The position numbers and the translations under genes are program-made. Below the pieces are notes generated by a model, which had not been told where the DNA came from, made no database searches, and saw only the letters and a program-made list of their open reading frames with translations. From NCBI GenBank assembly GCA_963839515.1, contig CAWIVN010000020.1:300051-364050 (forward strand): a stretch of DNA of 64,000 nt, given 5' to 3'. Of this stretch, positions 54,200 through 63,920 are shown piece by piece. Every line of letters starts with the position of its first letter. The first letter of the stretch is position 1. The DNA is from Fredericiella sp963839515. GTDB lineage: Bacteria > Chloroflexota > Anaerolineae > Caldilineales > Caldilineaceae.

Positions 54200-56839
54200 A
54201 TGCGAACCAAAAAGGTATCCGGAGGCGGCTCTGCAGGGCCGATTGGCTCCAGTCCACACGTTCATGAAATACCACGGGCCATTCCTGCGCTGGAAAGTCT
54301 CCTGCCGCGAATAGGGCTACCGCCGTCCAACCTCCCCCCACGCCAAGGTCAGTTTGTCGGCCGGCAGACGGAACTGGCCAAGTTGGAAGATGCCCTGGTT
54401 GCCGGCAATCACATCGTTGCGATTGAGGGCATAGGGGGAGTAGGGAAGACGGCGCTGGCGCTTGAGGTAGCCTACAAATTGTACACCCAAACCGGCCGGC
54501 ACAGCCATGACGAACGAGATCGCGCAGACGAGGTGCAGCGGAACGCCGCTTTTGATGCTTTTGTCTGGTTGAGTGCAAAAGATCGGGCGCTCAGCGACGA
54601 CTTGATTGCAGACACCATCGGGCGGACGATGGCCGTGGCGTTTGTGAGCCGCATCCCGACCGAGCAAAAGGTAGCGGCGGTGAACGACCTGCTTAGGGCA
54701 GGCAAGTGCCTGGTGGTGGTGGATAATTTCGACACCCTGGATCCAGTGCGTGATGCACAGGCCATCGGTTTTGTTCTCAACCTGCCGGAACCCACGAAAG
54801 TTTTGATCACCAGCCGCAAAAAGCTTGACATTGATGCATTGAGCCTGGATCTGCGCAGTATGAGGGTCACGGACTCCCTCGAGATGATCCGTTCTGTTGC
54901 GCGTCAAAAGGGGCTGGACCAGATTGCCACAGCAGAGCCAAAGATCTTGATGAATATCCACTCTGCAACCGGCGGATTGCCGATGGCGATCAAGTGGGTG
55001 CTTGGGCAGATGAAGCAGAAAGGCCAGTCGTTGGAGATTGTGCTGGGATATATCGGTGTCGCCAGGGGCGACATCTTTGACGAAATCTTTAAGCATTCGT
55101 GGGGATTGCTGGAGAAAGACGCCACCAGTGTCTTGAAAACGATGCCGCTTGTCGTCGACTTGGTTTCACGCGAGTGTATTGCGGCGATAACGCTAGTTGA
55201 TGGCTACCGGCTGGACGCCGCGCTGGGCCAGCTTGTCGAGATGTCATTGATCGATGCTGTCGACGGCAGGAAACCAGGCGAGCGCCGCTATGGTATCCAT
55301 GCACTCACCAAGACATTCGCATTACAGCATCTTGGCAAGGATCCGCAGCACGAGGGCGAGTGCCGCGAAAGAGTTGCTCGTTATTTTCTCGATCACGTTA
55401 CGCGCCACAGCAATTGGAGCGATTTGGCGGGCCTGGAGCAGATCAACGAGGAACTGGCAAATATCTTAAAGCAGATGGACTGGTGCGCCGGCTGCAAGCG
55501 CGACGCGATGCTGGTGGCATTCCACAGGGGTATGTACAACTACTTCTGGACAAAGGGCTATTGGAACGATGATTTGCAGTATGGAACGCTTGCTGCCGGC
55601 AGCGCAGTACGGATAGGGGACTTGCAGTCACAGGCTTGGATCCTGCTCGAAAGTCTGGGCTGGATCTGCTTCTGTCAAGGTAACCTCCTACACGCATTGG
55701 AATACTACCGAGAAAGCGAACGAATATTCGGGCAGACCAACGACAGGCGGGGACAGGCACGAGCGTGCAACTATATCGGAAGGCTGCATGCAGCGAGCGG
55801 GAAGCTTGATGAGGCCAGGACCGTATTGGAGCGCGGCCTGGCCTTGGCTGAGGATGACATGACGATCAGTTTCTGCCAAAGTGCGCTGGGGGATGTGGCT
55901 TTTGAGCGCGGGGATATGGAGGCGGCACGCGCACATTATCTCCAGGTGAAGGTAATCCGCGAAAAGAGTGGCGATGAAGTCCGGTTGGCTTCTGTGCTAT
56001 GTGATCTTGGCGAGATTGCGACAAAACTCGAAAATATGGTCGAGGCAAACACCAACTTTAGCGCAGGACTGGCGCTCGCGGAGCATGTGGGGCGGCTGGA
56101 CGTGGCAGCTCGCTGCATGCGGGGACTTGCCCGGATTGCGTTTTTCCGCGGCGACGTCGCGGCGGCAAGAGACAAGGCGATCGATGCATCAGACAAGTTC
56201 CTGCGGCTGGGGGCGAAACGCGAGTATGATGCCACGCAGCAACTGCTGTTGAGCTTTGATCCTGCACCCACTGCTGGCGGTGCTTCCGGGGGCATCTGGA
56301 GGATTCTCGTACTGGCCTGCAATCCAAAGGGGACGGAGCACCTGGACATCAATGAGGAATACCACACGATTAGCGAGGTATTGAGCGGTGGGTTTGATCT
56401 GAGGATCGAATTCGCCGTACGTGTTGACGACCTTCAGAAGTATCTTTTGCGCCACCAGCCGCAGCTTGTCCATTTCAGTGGACATGGCACGCAGACGAAT
56501 GAGCTAGTGTTACAGGACAAAGAGGGGAGCGTCAGGACCGTTACCGGCGCGGCTTTAGGGGAACTTTTCGCCCAATTTACTAATCACGTCAGCTGTGTGG
56601 TACTGAATCTCTGTTATTCCGATGTGCAGGCCGAAGCTATTGCGCAACGCGTTCCGTATGTGATCTGCATGCCCGGGAATGTCGCGGACGAAGCGGCTAT
56701 CTGTTTTGCCAGTGCATTTTATCAGGCCATTGGTTCTGGTAGAGACATCAAAGGTGCTTTTGAGTTGGGGCGCGTGCAATTACAGACTGAGAAATTTTCG
56801 GAACAAGACTATCCGAAGCTGCTCAGCAGGCGTGCGTAA
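54200..56839 (+). CDS. STAND NTPase (NB-ARC type) - TPR - CHAT protease
   Basis: 879 residues. After an N-terminal tail and QFVGRQTELAKLE comes an NB-ARC/AP-ATPase: Walker A GIGGVGKT (77-84), Walker B CLVVVDNFD (170-178), sensor VLITSRKK, and GGLPMAIKWVLGQM. A winged-helix region follows, then TPR-like repeats (~470-690). The C-terminal ~175 residues are a CHAT caspase-like domain: start RILVLACNPKGT, catalytic His in LVHFSGHGT (H762) and Cys in VVLNLCYSD (C805). Such proteins are thought to oligomerise on sensing a ligand and activate the protease; relatives act in antiphage or programmed-death responses. ATG at 54200, 66 bp after the MazG-like gene, probably same transcript. Confidence 0.9.
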   Translation: MRTKKVSGGGSAGPIGSSPHVHEIPRAIPALESLLPRIGLPPSNLPPRQGQFVGRQTELAKLEDALVAGNHIVAIEGIGGVGKTALALEVAYKLYTQTGRHSHDERDRADEVQRNAAFDAFVWLSAKDRALSDDLIADTIGRTMAVAFVSRIPTEQKVAAVNDLLRAGKCLVVVDNFDTLDPVRDAQAIGFVLNLPEPTKVLITSRKKLDIDALSLDLRSMRVTDSLEMIRSVARQKGLDQIATAEPKILMNIHSATGGLPMAIKWVLGQMKQKGQSLEIVLGYIGVARGDIFDEIFKHSWGLLEKDATSVLKTMPLVVDLVSRECIAAITLVDGYRLDAALGQLVEMSLIDAVDGRKPGERRYGIHALTKTFALQHLGKDPQHEGECRERVARYFLDHVTRHSNWSDLAGLEQINEELANILKQMDWCAGCKRDAMLVAFHRGMYNYFWTKGYWNDDLQYGTLAAGSAVRIGDLQSQAWILLESLGWICFCQGNLLHALEYYRESERIFGQTNDRRGQARACNYIGRLHAASGKLDEARTVLERGLALAEDDMTISFCQSALGDVAFERGDMEAARAHYLQVKVIREKSGDEVRLASVLCDLGEIATKLENMVEANTNFSAGLALAEHVGRLDVAARCMRGLARIAFFRGDVAAARDKAIDASDKFLRLGAKREYDATQQLLLSFDPAPTAGGASGGIWRILVLACNPKGTEHLDINEEYHTISEVLSGGFDLRIEFAVRVDDLQKYLLRHQPQLVHFSGHGTQTNELVLQDKEGSVRTVTGAALGELFAQFTNHVSCVVLNLCYSDVQAEAIAQRVPYVICMPGNVADEAAICFASAFYQAIGSGRDIKGAFELGRVQLQTEKFSEQDYPKLLSRRA

Positions 56840-56960
56840 ATATGCTGTGCTATGCCAACAAAGAGCGCGCCGACCTCCAGCCCGCTGAAAACAGTCTGCG
56901 CCACCTTCTCTTGTATGCCCCTACTGCCTAGCAGGGGCGGAGGAAGACTGGGTCGCGCTG

Positions 56961-57742
56961 CTATGAATGGGCATGGTTGGTCTCGATGTGGAACTGTTCG
57001 GTGAGTTGGCCGTTGACCATCTCGACAATCTGGCGTACGGAGTTGTGGAGCCGTGTTAGCGCCGGGGGTAGCTGCTGTTGATTGCATTTGGATAGGGTGT
57101 GCAGGCGAATGCGATTGTACTGCCAGAGGTCGGCGGCTTTGGCGGCACTGATGTAGGCTTTGTCGGCAATGACAGCGAGGTCGCTGTGGCCGGTCAGGAG
57201 TTCGCAACCGGCATTGAGGTCGGCAACGCTGGCCGGCGCCAGTTCAAAGTCCAGGATCAGACCGCCCAGGGTGATGAGCAGGTGCAGCTTGTAGCCAAAG
57301 ATAGTCAGCTTCTTGGTCGAGACCTTGCCGAAATCAGCCCCATGCGCCGGCCAATCGCCGGTCGAGGTGGGTACAAGATGAAACTGCACCACCGGCACCG
57401 GCAAGCTGTCAATCAAACACTGCCGGTCTTGCGCCAGATCCAACTGCGCCAACAGCACACGCCGCAGCAGATTCATCGCCTGCATCAGATTGCGCCGCCG
57501 CCGATTGAAGCGACTCTGCCCAGGCAGCTGCGGAAACAGCTCACGATGCGCCGCCATATTGCTCAACAACTCCGTTTCCTTGTCCCACCCTTTGCACTCG
57601 CCTACCAGACACACGCCAGCAACTCGCTCTCGCTGCACACCGGCTCCGGCCCAGGTCGGCTCAACAGCGGCCGCAGCGCCCGATAGATATCATCCACTAT
57701 CACGTACACATACAAGCAGAAATCATCGAAGTCTTGTATCAT
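56961..57742 (-). pseudogene. IS982-family-like transposase, frameshifted
   Basis: The N-terminal part MIQDFDDFCLYVYVIVDDIY and CSESELLACV is in one frame, and LVGECKGWDKETELLSNM onward in another; one base is missing near 57615. The catalytic acids are visible: Asp in CLIDSLPV, Asp in VIADKAYIS, and Glu in the QIVEMVNGQLTEQ region. Family identification rests on the CSxSELL...LVGE start and this DDE layout. No terminal inverted repeats could be defined. ATG at 57742; an in-frame TTG at 57814 is less likely. It separates the STAND gene from the membrane module. Confidence 0.75.
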
Positions 57743-57831
57743 TGTCTTGTCCTCTGTTGTGTGTGGGTTGGGTTTTGTCACCTTCCCTTTACACAGCAGA
57801 GGTCTTTTTGTCAATCATCTAGCATAACGCC

Positions 57832-58626
57832 CTAATCAGATCCAGCATGGGCGAGGGCAGACATAGCTCCTCCACCTATCAAAACACCAAATGCAGCGGC
57901 TACCGGTAGAGCCATAGGGGCAACGGGCGCAAATGCACCAGCAATTGTGACTGCAGCAGCCCCTCCTTCGAATGCCCCCATCACATCTTTCAAGACGTAT
58001 TTGCCCCAGAATTGTTTTAGTGACCTATTCTTTGCATCAGCTCGCTTTCGCTCCTGGTTGAACTGCGCAGCGGCGTGAGTAGCGCTTTGCTGTGCGGTGT
58101 CGGCGATAGCTTTTGCGGCAGGGCTCCTCTCTCCGTCTGAACGGATTCTGGCTGCAACCTCGTGTGTCGAGCTCATAAGCTCCAGCATCTGGCCGGCTGC
58201 ATCCCCTGTAGCATCGCCAAGAAGGACTTCTGTTGGAGAGAATACGACATCGATGAGCTGTGAAAGTACCGTGGTGTCGCCAGGGTAGAGCGCCTGGGAT
58301 TCGGCCATTTCACTCATTGCGCTATACATTCGCTGTTTGTCATTGGAACCGGCGCTTTCATAGTGGGCAGTGAGCTTGGTTACTATCTGCGCATGGAGTT
58401 GTCCGTAGGGCAAGCTATCGTACTTCTGTGGGGTGACAGCAACTATGTACTCCCTGGAGACGTTTTCTCCAGCAGTGGCAGACTGTTTAAGCTCTTGAAT
58501 CAGGAGGCCTCGAATGTGCTCATATGCTTCGGTGTCAAGGACCCCCTTTTCTTTCAACTCTGCAATCTGCTCCAAGCGTTGGCAAGCGAGGACGAACGAG
58601 TCATTACTGGCGGCAGTAGCGTCCAT
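57832..58626 (-). CDS. Unknown protein with C-terminal hydrophobic region (membrane module, third gene)
   Basis: 264 residues. The N-terminus carries a short SHOCT-like helix pair (LEQIAELKEKGVLDTEAYEH), often found at protein ends. A helical middle follows, then a basic stretch (NQERKRADAKNRSLKQFWGK) and a Gly/Ala-rich hydrophobic C-terminus (AAAVTIAGAFAPVAPMALPV) that may insert in the membrane. No enzyme motif. ATG at 58626 follows AAGGAG. It lies 310 bp behind the previous gene and has its own promoter-like sequence at 58745-58773. Confidence 0.65.
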   Translation of the reverse strand: MDATAASNDSFVLACQRLEQIAELKEKGVLDTEAYEHIRGLLIQELKQSATAGENVSREYIVAVTPQKYDSLPYGQLHAQIVTKLTAHYESAGSNDKQRMYSAMSEMAESQALYPGDTTVLSQLIDVVFSPTEVLLGDATGDAAGQMLELMSSTHEVAARIRSDGERSPAAKAIADTAQQSATHAAAQFNQERKRADAKNRSLKQFWGKYVLKDVMGAFEGGAAAVTIAGAFAPVAPMALPVAAAFGVLIGGGAMSALAHAGSD

Positions 58627-58744
58627 ACGTTATCTCCTTATGGCAGGACAGAAATGCGCAATGGGCGTGATCGCGAATGATACGGGACCGTTCTACGCAA
58701 TCTCGACAATTCGAATGGCGGTTCGGCACGGGCTGAAGTCTGCA

Positions 58745-58773
58745 AGTATAGTCTATTGTCTCGACGTCCACAA
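58745..58773 (-). promoter_or_regulatory. Promoter-like sequence for the gene at 57832
   Basis: On the minus strand: TTGTGG (58773-58768), 17-bp spacer, TATACT (58750-58745), about 120 bp before the ATG at 58626. Confidence 0.5.
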
Positions 58774-58855
58774 GTTGCTACAAACCGCTGATTCCGATGT
58801 TGCGCAGTGGGCACGAATTGGAGCTGCAGAATAGGACTCTACATCGGTTTTCTCG

Positions 58856-58881
58856 GCGCCGTCGATGGGGATCGACGGCGC
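58856..58881. terminator. Strong hairpin between membrane-module genes
   Basis: Perfect 11-base arms GCGCCGTCGAT / ATCGACGGCGC with a GGGG loop, 56 bases after the stop of the gene at 58937-59479. No T-tract follows on the minus strand, so it may be an mRNA-stabilising hairpin or a non-classical terminator. Nothing else is seen in 58627-58936 beyond this and the promoter. Confidence 0.5.
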
Positions 58882-58936
58882 GCTCTGCGAATCATCTACT
58901 AGCGGGCTTTGGTGATCCCTGGCTGAAAGACCACCG

Positions 58937-59479
58937 TCATCTGATGTTGGCAGCCACCGTGGCAGTCGTAGAGCCGACAATGGCACCGGCAAATATCTTC
59001 GCAATGTCAAATGCACCACTGGACAGCTGATCAGCCGGGCCCACTGTGTGCGTGCCTACCCAGAAGCCGATCACGCCAAAGACGATGGCGAGCAAGGCTG
59101 AGACGATCGTCACACCCGTGATCGACACCGACACCTTGTCCATAAAATCAATAACCGATCTCCGAAAAGGCGGAGCGAGCCGTTCTCCCGGCGCATATTT
59201 GCCAGTTGCGTCGACAACATCGCGTGGCTCAACATTCCGGTTTGCCGTGCCTGCCGTTTCGTTCGCCTCTCTTATGATCTTACTTCTAATTACGTTGAGA
59301 TGCTCGTCAAGCCACCTGAGGGCGCCGTCAGGCGGATCTCGGTCAGGCGGACTACCGCCCCCGCCACCAGTACTCGCCGGCGGCTGATATTCGCCGCTCG
59401 AGGCTGCAAGCCCAGCACCGGTGATATTCTCTACGACACTACCAACAACACTGCCATTCAAGCTATTTTCTCCTGACAT
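58937..59479 (-). CDS. Small membrane protein (membrane module, second gene)
   Basis: 180 residues, not recognised. A Gly/Ser/Pro-rich low-complexity N-terminus (about 1-50) is followed by a charged helical part (LRWLDEHLNVIRSKIIREAN) and two hydrophobic helices (VTIVSALLAIVFGVIGFWVG and IAKIFAGAIVGSTTATVAAN). ATG at 59479 follows AAGGAGG. 40 bp behind the SLATT-like gene, so co-transcribed with it. Confidence 0.72.
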   Translation of the reverse strand: MSGENSLNGSVVGSVVENITGAGLAASSGEYQPPASTGGGGGSPPDRDPPDGALRWLDEHLNVIRSKIIREANETAGTANRNVEPRDVVDATGKYAPGERLAPPFRRSVIDFMDKVSVSITGVTIVSALLAIVFGVIGFWVGTHTVGPADQLSSGAFDIAKIFAGAIVGSTTATVAANIR

Positions 59480-59519
59480 GTTGCCCTCCTTGTGGGCCGA
59501 TACAAAATCTCACTACTAA

Positions 59520-60143
59520 TCAACGAACCTCTCCGCTACAATGTGTCGTATCGGAATCCACACCCAGATTGAGCGCCTCCTTCCGTAACTCTTCCACTGT
59601 GATCCTGTATTCAGCTCGCAGTGCTCCGTACGCTTCGGGGTTGTCAGCGTTGGGCCCGAATTTCACGATCCACAGCTCCGCACGTTTGGCATCCTGCGCA
59701 GATTTGATGCGTCCAGCGAGGCTTTGAAGGTCACGCGATCGTTTGCGCGCCTTTTCCGGATCCAGGTACTTGTCCATGAACGCCACGCCTATGCCGACAA
59801 ACACATTGGCCAGGGCCAGGTATTGGACAATTTGCACCCGCAACCCTTGCGGAATGATTTCTGCGGCCGGCATCGCGGCAATCAAGGCGCCGAGGAGTAT
59901 TACCAACAAACCCAGCCAACGGTTGGCCTGTAACCACGTGCGCTTTCTTTCTCGATAGCGGCAGGCATCGGCGATACACGCACCGTGTAGATCCTGCAGT
60001 TCCTGACGATAGCCATCAATCAAGCCCACGATAGCGGCAATTGCGGCCTTGGGTGCCTTGGCGGCCTTGGCATCCCCTGCAACTGCCTGGTGCACTTGAG
60101 GCGGTGAGCCATTGACGGCGGACGACCGCGTGTTCGTGCTTAC
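59520..60143 (-). CDS. SLATT-like two-helix membrane protein (membrane module, first gene)
   Basis: 207 residues. After an Ala-rich start comes a helix with RYRERKRTWLQANRW, two transmembrane helices (LGLLVILLGALIAAMP and YLALANVFVGIGVAF), then a long charged helix (KYLDPEKARKRSRDLQSLA). This layout fits SLATT domains, 2TM effectors linked to SMODS/nucleotide-signal defence systems, which are thought to make membrane pores. The match is by layout; a profile search is needed to be sure. ATG at 60143 follows AAAGGAG; an in-frame start at 60173 is less likely. Confidence 0.6.
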   Translation of the reverse strand, partial: VSTNTRSSAVNGSPPQVHQAVAGDAKAAKAPKAAIAAIVGLIDGYRQELQDLHGACIADACRYRERKRTWLQANRWLGLLVILLGALIAAMPAAEIIPQGLRVQIVQYLALANVFVGIGVAFMDKYLDPEKARKRSRDLQSLAGRIKSAQDAKRAELWIVKFGPNADNPEAYGALRAEYRITVEELRKEALNLGVDSDTTHCSGEVR

Positions 60144-60335
60144 CATAGTGTGATCTCCTTTCTTGCCAAGCAATCCAAACTCGCGACGGTGTAAAGCAAT
60201 TGCTATTTACCAGTTGACATCTGCGTGCCAATCCAGCATAGTAGCAGCGTTACGAGTTCGCAGTTTAGCGGTCTCCTGCGCCCAAATCGCTCCTAGATCG
60301 TTCGCAAAGCGTTTCCATATTGAGGAGGTAACGCT

Positions 60336-63300
60336 GTGAGCCCAGATCTGCGCATGACCTTGCTCGGCAACGTTGAGATACTCTGGGGCAAGACCCAGGT
60401 AAAAGGATTCAATTCCGGCAAAACACAGGCATTGCTGATCTATCTGGCCGCTACGCGCCGCCCCTATTCCCGCGCTTTCCTCGCGGGTCTGTTTTGGGCA
60501 GATCTGCCCGAAGTCGATGCGCAACGGAATCTGCGCAAATCACTAACCAATTTGCGACAGTTGGTGGGACCCCATCTGGTGATTTCGCGCCAGGCAGTGA
60601 GCTTTGCGTTATCCAGCTCATACTGGCTGGACGTCGCAGAACTTGAGGCAAACCTGGATGATGGCGCGACCTATGGGAGCATCGAGGCACTGCAGCAGGC
60701 CATTGACCTGTATCGAGGGGAGTTTCTCGAGGGATTCTATGTACGCGATGCACCGGAATTCGAAGACTGGGTGCGGTTGCAGCAGGTGCGTCTAAAAGCA
60801 TTGGTTATCACGGCCCTGCATAAACTACTGGAGTTGTACGCTCGACAAGCAGATGGAGGCGGTATACGTAGCTTGGAGTATGCGTCGCGTCTCTTGGCGC
60901 TGGATATGTGGCGCGAAGAAGCGCACCAGCAGATGATGTTGCTCTTGGCCCTGAACAACCAGCGCAGTGCCGCATTGGCACAGTATGACATTTGCTGCCA
61001 GGCGCTCATGGAAGAGTTTGGTGTTGAACCGGGAGCCGAAACGAAGAGACTGTTTGAGCGCATCCGCGACGGAGATTTCAGCACGACTGCAACTGCAGCG
61101 GCTGAACCACCAGGCGCAAGGTCGCAAGGCAGCCAACCAGCAGCGCTGCCCGAATTGCGCACCATGTATCCTGTTCCGCCTTTTCTCGACGACGATAGAG
61201 ACATAAGACCCGCTGCTGACCCGGCGGTGTTTGTCGCCCGCGAGAGTGAATTGAGCCAGCTCTTTCGGTTCTTGGACTTGATGCTGGCGGCACAAGGTCG
61301 GGCCGCCTTCGTCACCGGCGGTGCCGGCCGCGGCAAGTCTGCGCTTTTGGAGGCATTCGCACAACGAGCCCAGGAGAAGTGCCCTGAACTGGTTGTTGCG
61401 ATCGGCCATTGCAACACGTTCGGCGGTGTTGGAGACCCGTACTTGCCTTTTCGTGAAATTCTTGAGTTGTTGACTGGTGACATTGAGGCAAGATTTGCCT
61501 CGGGCTCTCTTAGCCGTGAGCATGCGCGGCGTCTTTGGTCCGTGATGTCCGACACGGTTAGAGCGCTCATTGATGCCGGGTCTGATTTGATTGATATTTT
61601 CGTCAACGGTATTAGTTTGATGGCCCATCTCGACGTGGTGAAGCCCCATCTATCGAGCCTGGCCAACGAATTGGCAGCGCTGCTGGCCACCAAACGATCG
61701 GAACGCGAGTCCGGCCAGCTTACACAGCGCGACTTATTTGCCCAGTACATCAAAGTAATGGAATTAGTAGCGCGCACGCGGCCCATACTGTTGATGCTGG
61801 ACGATCTGCAGTGGGCCGATTCCGGCTCTATCAGTCTACTCTTTGATCTTGGACGGCAACTTCGCAGCCATAAAATTCTGCTCGTGGGTGCTTACCGTCC
61901 AGATGAACTGGCCCAGGGCCAGCCTGATGAGGGGCACCCGCTAGACCACGTCGTGAACGAGTTCCGGCGTTTGTTTGGCAATATCGTGATCGATTTGAAC
62001 CAGACTGAGGATCAGCGATTTGTCGATGCAATACTGGACAGCGAACCAAATCTCTTCAGTCCGGAGTTTCGCGCTGCATTCTATCGGCACACCAAGGGCC
62101 ATGCGTTATTTACGGTTGAAATGCTGCGCAGTATGCAAGAGCGCGGCGAAATCATGCGCGACGCGCAAAGCGTGTGGGTCGAGACCCACATGCGATCTTG
62201 GGATACGCTGCCGGCTCGAGTCGAAGGAGTCATCGAAGAACGCATGCTGCAACTGCCACCGGGGCAGCAAGAGGTGCTGCGCGTCGCCAGCGTTGAAGGC
62301 GAACAATTTACGGCCGAGGTGATTGCCCAGCTGCAGCACATAGAAGCACGTGTACTTGTAAGACAACTGAGTGGCTCTCTAGATCAGCACCACCGACTGA
62401 TCAAGAGCCAGGGCACCCAGCGACTCGGAATTCAACTGATCTCTCATTTTCAGTTTCGGCACATCCTATTCCAAAAGTATTTATACAACACTATCGACGA
62501 AGTTGAGCGCGTTTATCTCCACGAAGCGGTCGGCAATATGCTTGAGCAACTATATGGCCCTCGCACAGACGCAATTGCCGGTGATTTGGCTCGACATTTC
62601 AACTTAGCCAGCATGGACGACAAGGCTGTCATTTATTTTCAGATGGCAGCGGACAAGGCGGTGCGCAGCTATGCACTGCAAGAGGCCATCGCCTACTACA
62701 ACGAGGCGATTGAGTTGCTCCAACGGCTGCCCACAACGGCTCAACACAGGCAGCAGGAGGTGGCCTTGCAAGTATCCCTGGGCAACCTGTTGATCGCCCA
62801 ACGAGGTTTTGCCGCTGCGGAAGTCGAACGCGCTTTCCAGCGTGCGCGCGACCTGTGTCGCTATCTTGATGCTACCCTTGAACTCATTCTGGTGCTCCAC
62901 GGTCTATTCCGGTACAACCTGGTGCGCGCTAATTTTGCGTTGGCCGACGACCTGGCTGAACAGATCATGTTCTTGACGCGAGACCAACCTGAAGCGATGA
63001 TGTTGTGCCCGGCCGAGCTTTCCTACGGTCTGAGCATGGTATTCAGAGGCGAATTTGCGGCAGGCTCCAATCATCTTAATCAAGCAATTGCGGCGTATGA
63101 CTCTGGGCAGCATGCGACGTACTTCCAGCGTTTTGGTCAGAGCCCTTTAACCGTCAGCCTTTCGCAGCAGGCCCTTGCACTTTGGTACCTAGGTTTTGCT
63201 GACAAGGCGCTGCAAAAGAGCCGCGAGGCGGTGGCAGTGGCGCAGGGGCTCGCACACCCATTTAGCCTTGCGGCTGCGTTGGTCTGGGCCGCATGGGTTC

Positions 63301-63920
63301 ATCAACTTCGTCGTGAGCCAGAACTTGTCCAGGACTACATTAAGTCCTTGGGCGAGCTTACCTCTTCTCTAAAGTTCCCCTACTTTGAGGCAATGGGAGC
63401 AGCACTGGGTGGATGGGCGACGATTGAGAGTGGAGACGCAATGCGAGGATGCATCGAAATCAACCAGGGGTTTACGTCTTACCAGGCAACGGGGGCCAAG
63501 CTACAAGCGCCCTATCAGCAATCGTTGTTGGCCGAAGGATATGGCAAAATCGGGCAGACTCAGGAAGGCCTTGCGGTCGCGGCAGAGGCGTTAGCAACTG
63601 CGGAGGGTACCGGTGAGAGGCACTATGATGCCGAGACGTTGCGAATCTGCGGGGACCTATTCAATGCCCAAGGTGATAGCATTCAGGCAGAACAATCCTA
63701 TATCAAGGCAATTGAGATCGCGAAAAGCCAGCAAGCAAGAACGTTGGAGCTAAGGGCGCGCGTTAGCCTATGCCGGCTGTGGCAAGGGCACGAAAGAGAG
63801 TCGGACGCTTACCGCGACTTGGCTATGCTCTTTAGCCGTTTCACGGAGGGATTTGAGACTCTCGATTTAAGGGAAGCCAAAGAACTCCTCGAGAACCGCG
63901 CAAACTCATTGCCAATGTAG
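60336..63920 (+). CDS. SARP-type (BTAD) - AAA ATPase - TPR transcriptional regulator
   Basis: 1194 residues. N-terminal OmpR-like winged helix (KTQALLIYLAATRRPYSRA, then RNLRKSLTNLRQLVG) and a BTAD domain (to ~250, ending EEFGVEPGAETKRLFERI) as in SARP activators. A large ATPase follows with Walker A GGAGRGKS (about 328-335) and Walker B LLMLDDLQWADSGS (about 486). From ~740 to the end there are TPR repeats. Such proteins switch on neighbouring operons when a signal is sensed. GTG at 60336 follows GAGGAGG. It is divergent from the SLATT-like module, 192 bp apart, so may control it. Nothing is seen in the final 80 bases of the window. Confidence 0.92.
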   Translation: MSPDLRMTLLGNVEILWGKTQVKGFNSGKTQALLIYLAATRRPYSRAFLAGLFWADLPEVDAQRNLRKSLTNLRQLVGPHLVISRQAVSFALSSSYWLDVAELEANLDDGATYGSIEALQQAIDLYRGEFLEGFYVRDAPEFEDWVRLQQVRLKALVITALHKLLELYARQADGGGIRSLEYASRLLALDMWREEAHQQMMLLLALNNQRSAALAQYDICCQALMEEFGVEPGAETKRLFERIRDGDFSTTATAAAEPPGARSQGSQPAALPELRTMYPVPPFLDDDRDIRPAADPAVFVARESELSQLFRFLDLMLAAQGRAAFVTGGAGRGKSALLEAFAQRAQEKCPELVVAIGHCNTFGGVGDPYLPFREILELLTGDIEARFASGSLSREHARRLWSVMSDTVRALIDAGSDLIDIFVNGISLMAHLDVVKPHLSSLANELAALLATKRSERESGQLTQRDLFAQYIKVMELVARTRPILLMLDDLQWADSGSISLLFDLGRQLRSHKILLVGAYRPDELAQGQPDEGHPLDHVVNEFRRLFGNIVIDLNQTEDQRFVDAILDSEPNLFSPEFRAAFYRHTKGHALFTVEMLRSMQERGEIMRDAQSVWVETHMRSWDTLPARVEGVIEERMLQLPPGQQEVLRVASVEGEQFTAEVIAQLQHIEARVLVRQLSGSLDQHHRLIKSQGTQRLGIQLISHFQFRHILFQKYLYNTIDEVERVYLHEAVGNMLEQLYGPRTDAIAGDLARHFNLASMDDKAVIYFQMAADKAVRSYALQEAIAYYNEAIELLQRLPTTAQHRQQEVALQVSLGNLLIAQRGFAAAEVERAFQRARDLCRYLDATLELILVLHGLFRYNLVRANFALADDLAEQIMFLTRDQPEAMMLCPAELSYGLSMVFRGEFAAGSNHLNQAIAAYDSGQHATYFQRFGQSPLTVSLSQQALALWYLGFADKALQKSREAVAVAQGLAHPFSLAAALVWAAWVHQLRREPELVQDYIKSLGELTSSLKFPYFEAMGAALGGWATIESGDAMRGCIEINQGFTSYQATGAKLQAPYQQSLLAEGYGKIGQTQEGLAVAAEALATAEGTGERHYDAETLRICGDLFNAQGDSIQAEQSYIKAIEIAKSQQARTLELRARVSLCRLWQGHERESDAYRDLAMLFSRFTEGFETLDLREAKELLENRANSLPM

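Noticed and set aside
57743..57814. Extension of the transposase start to a TTG at 57814
   Set aside because: The extra residues do not fit the known N-terminus, which starts well at the ATG at about 57742.
56840..57831. Terminal inverted repeats of the IS982-like element
   Set aside because: No convincing matched ends were found on either side, so element borders are not given.
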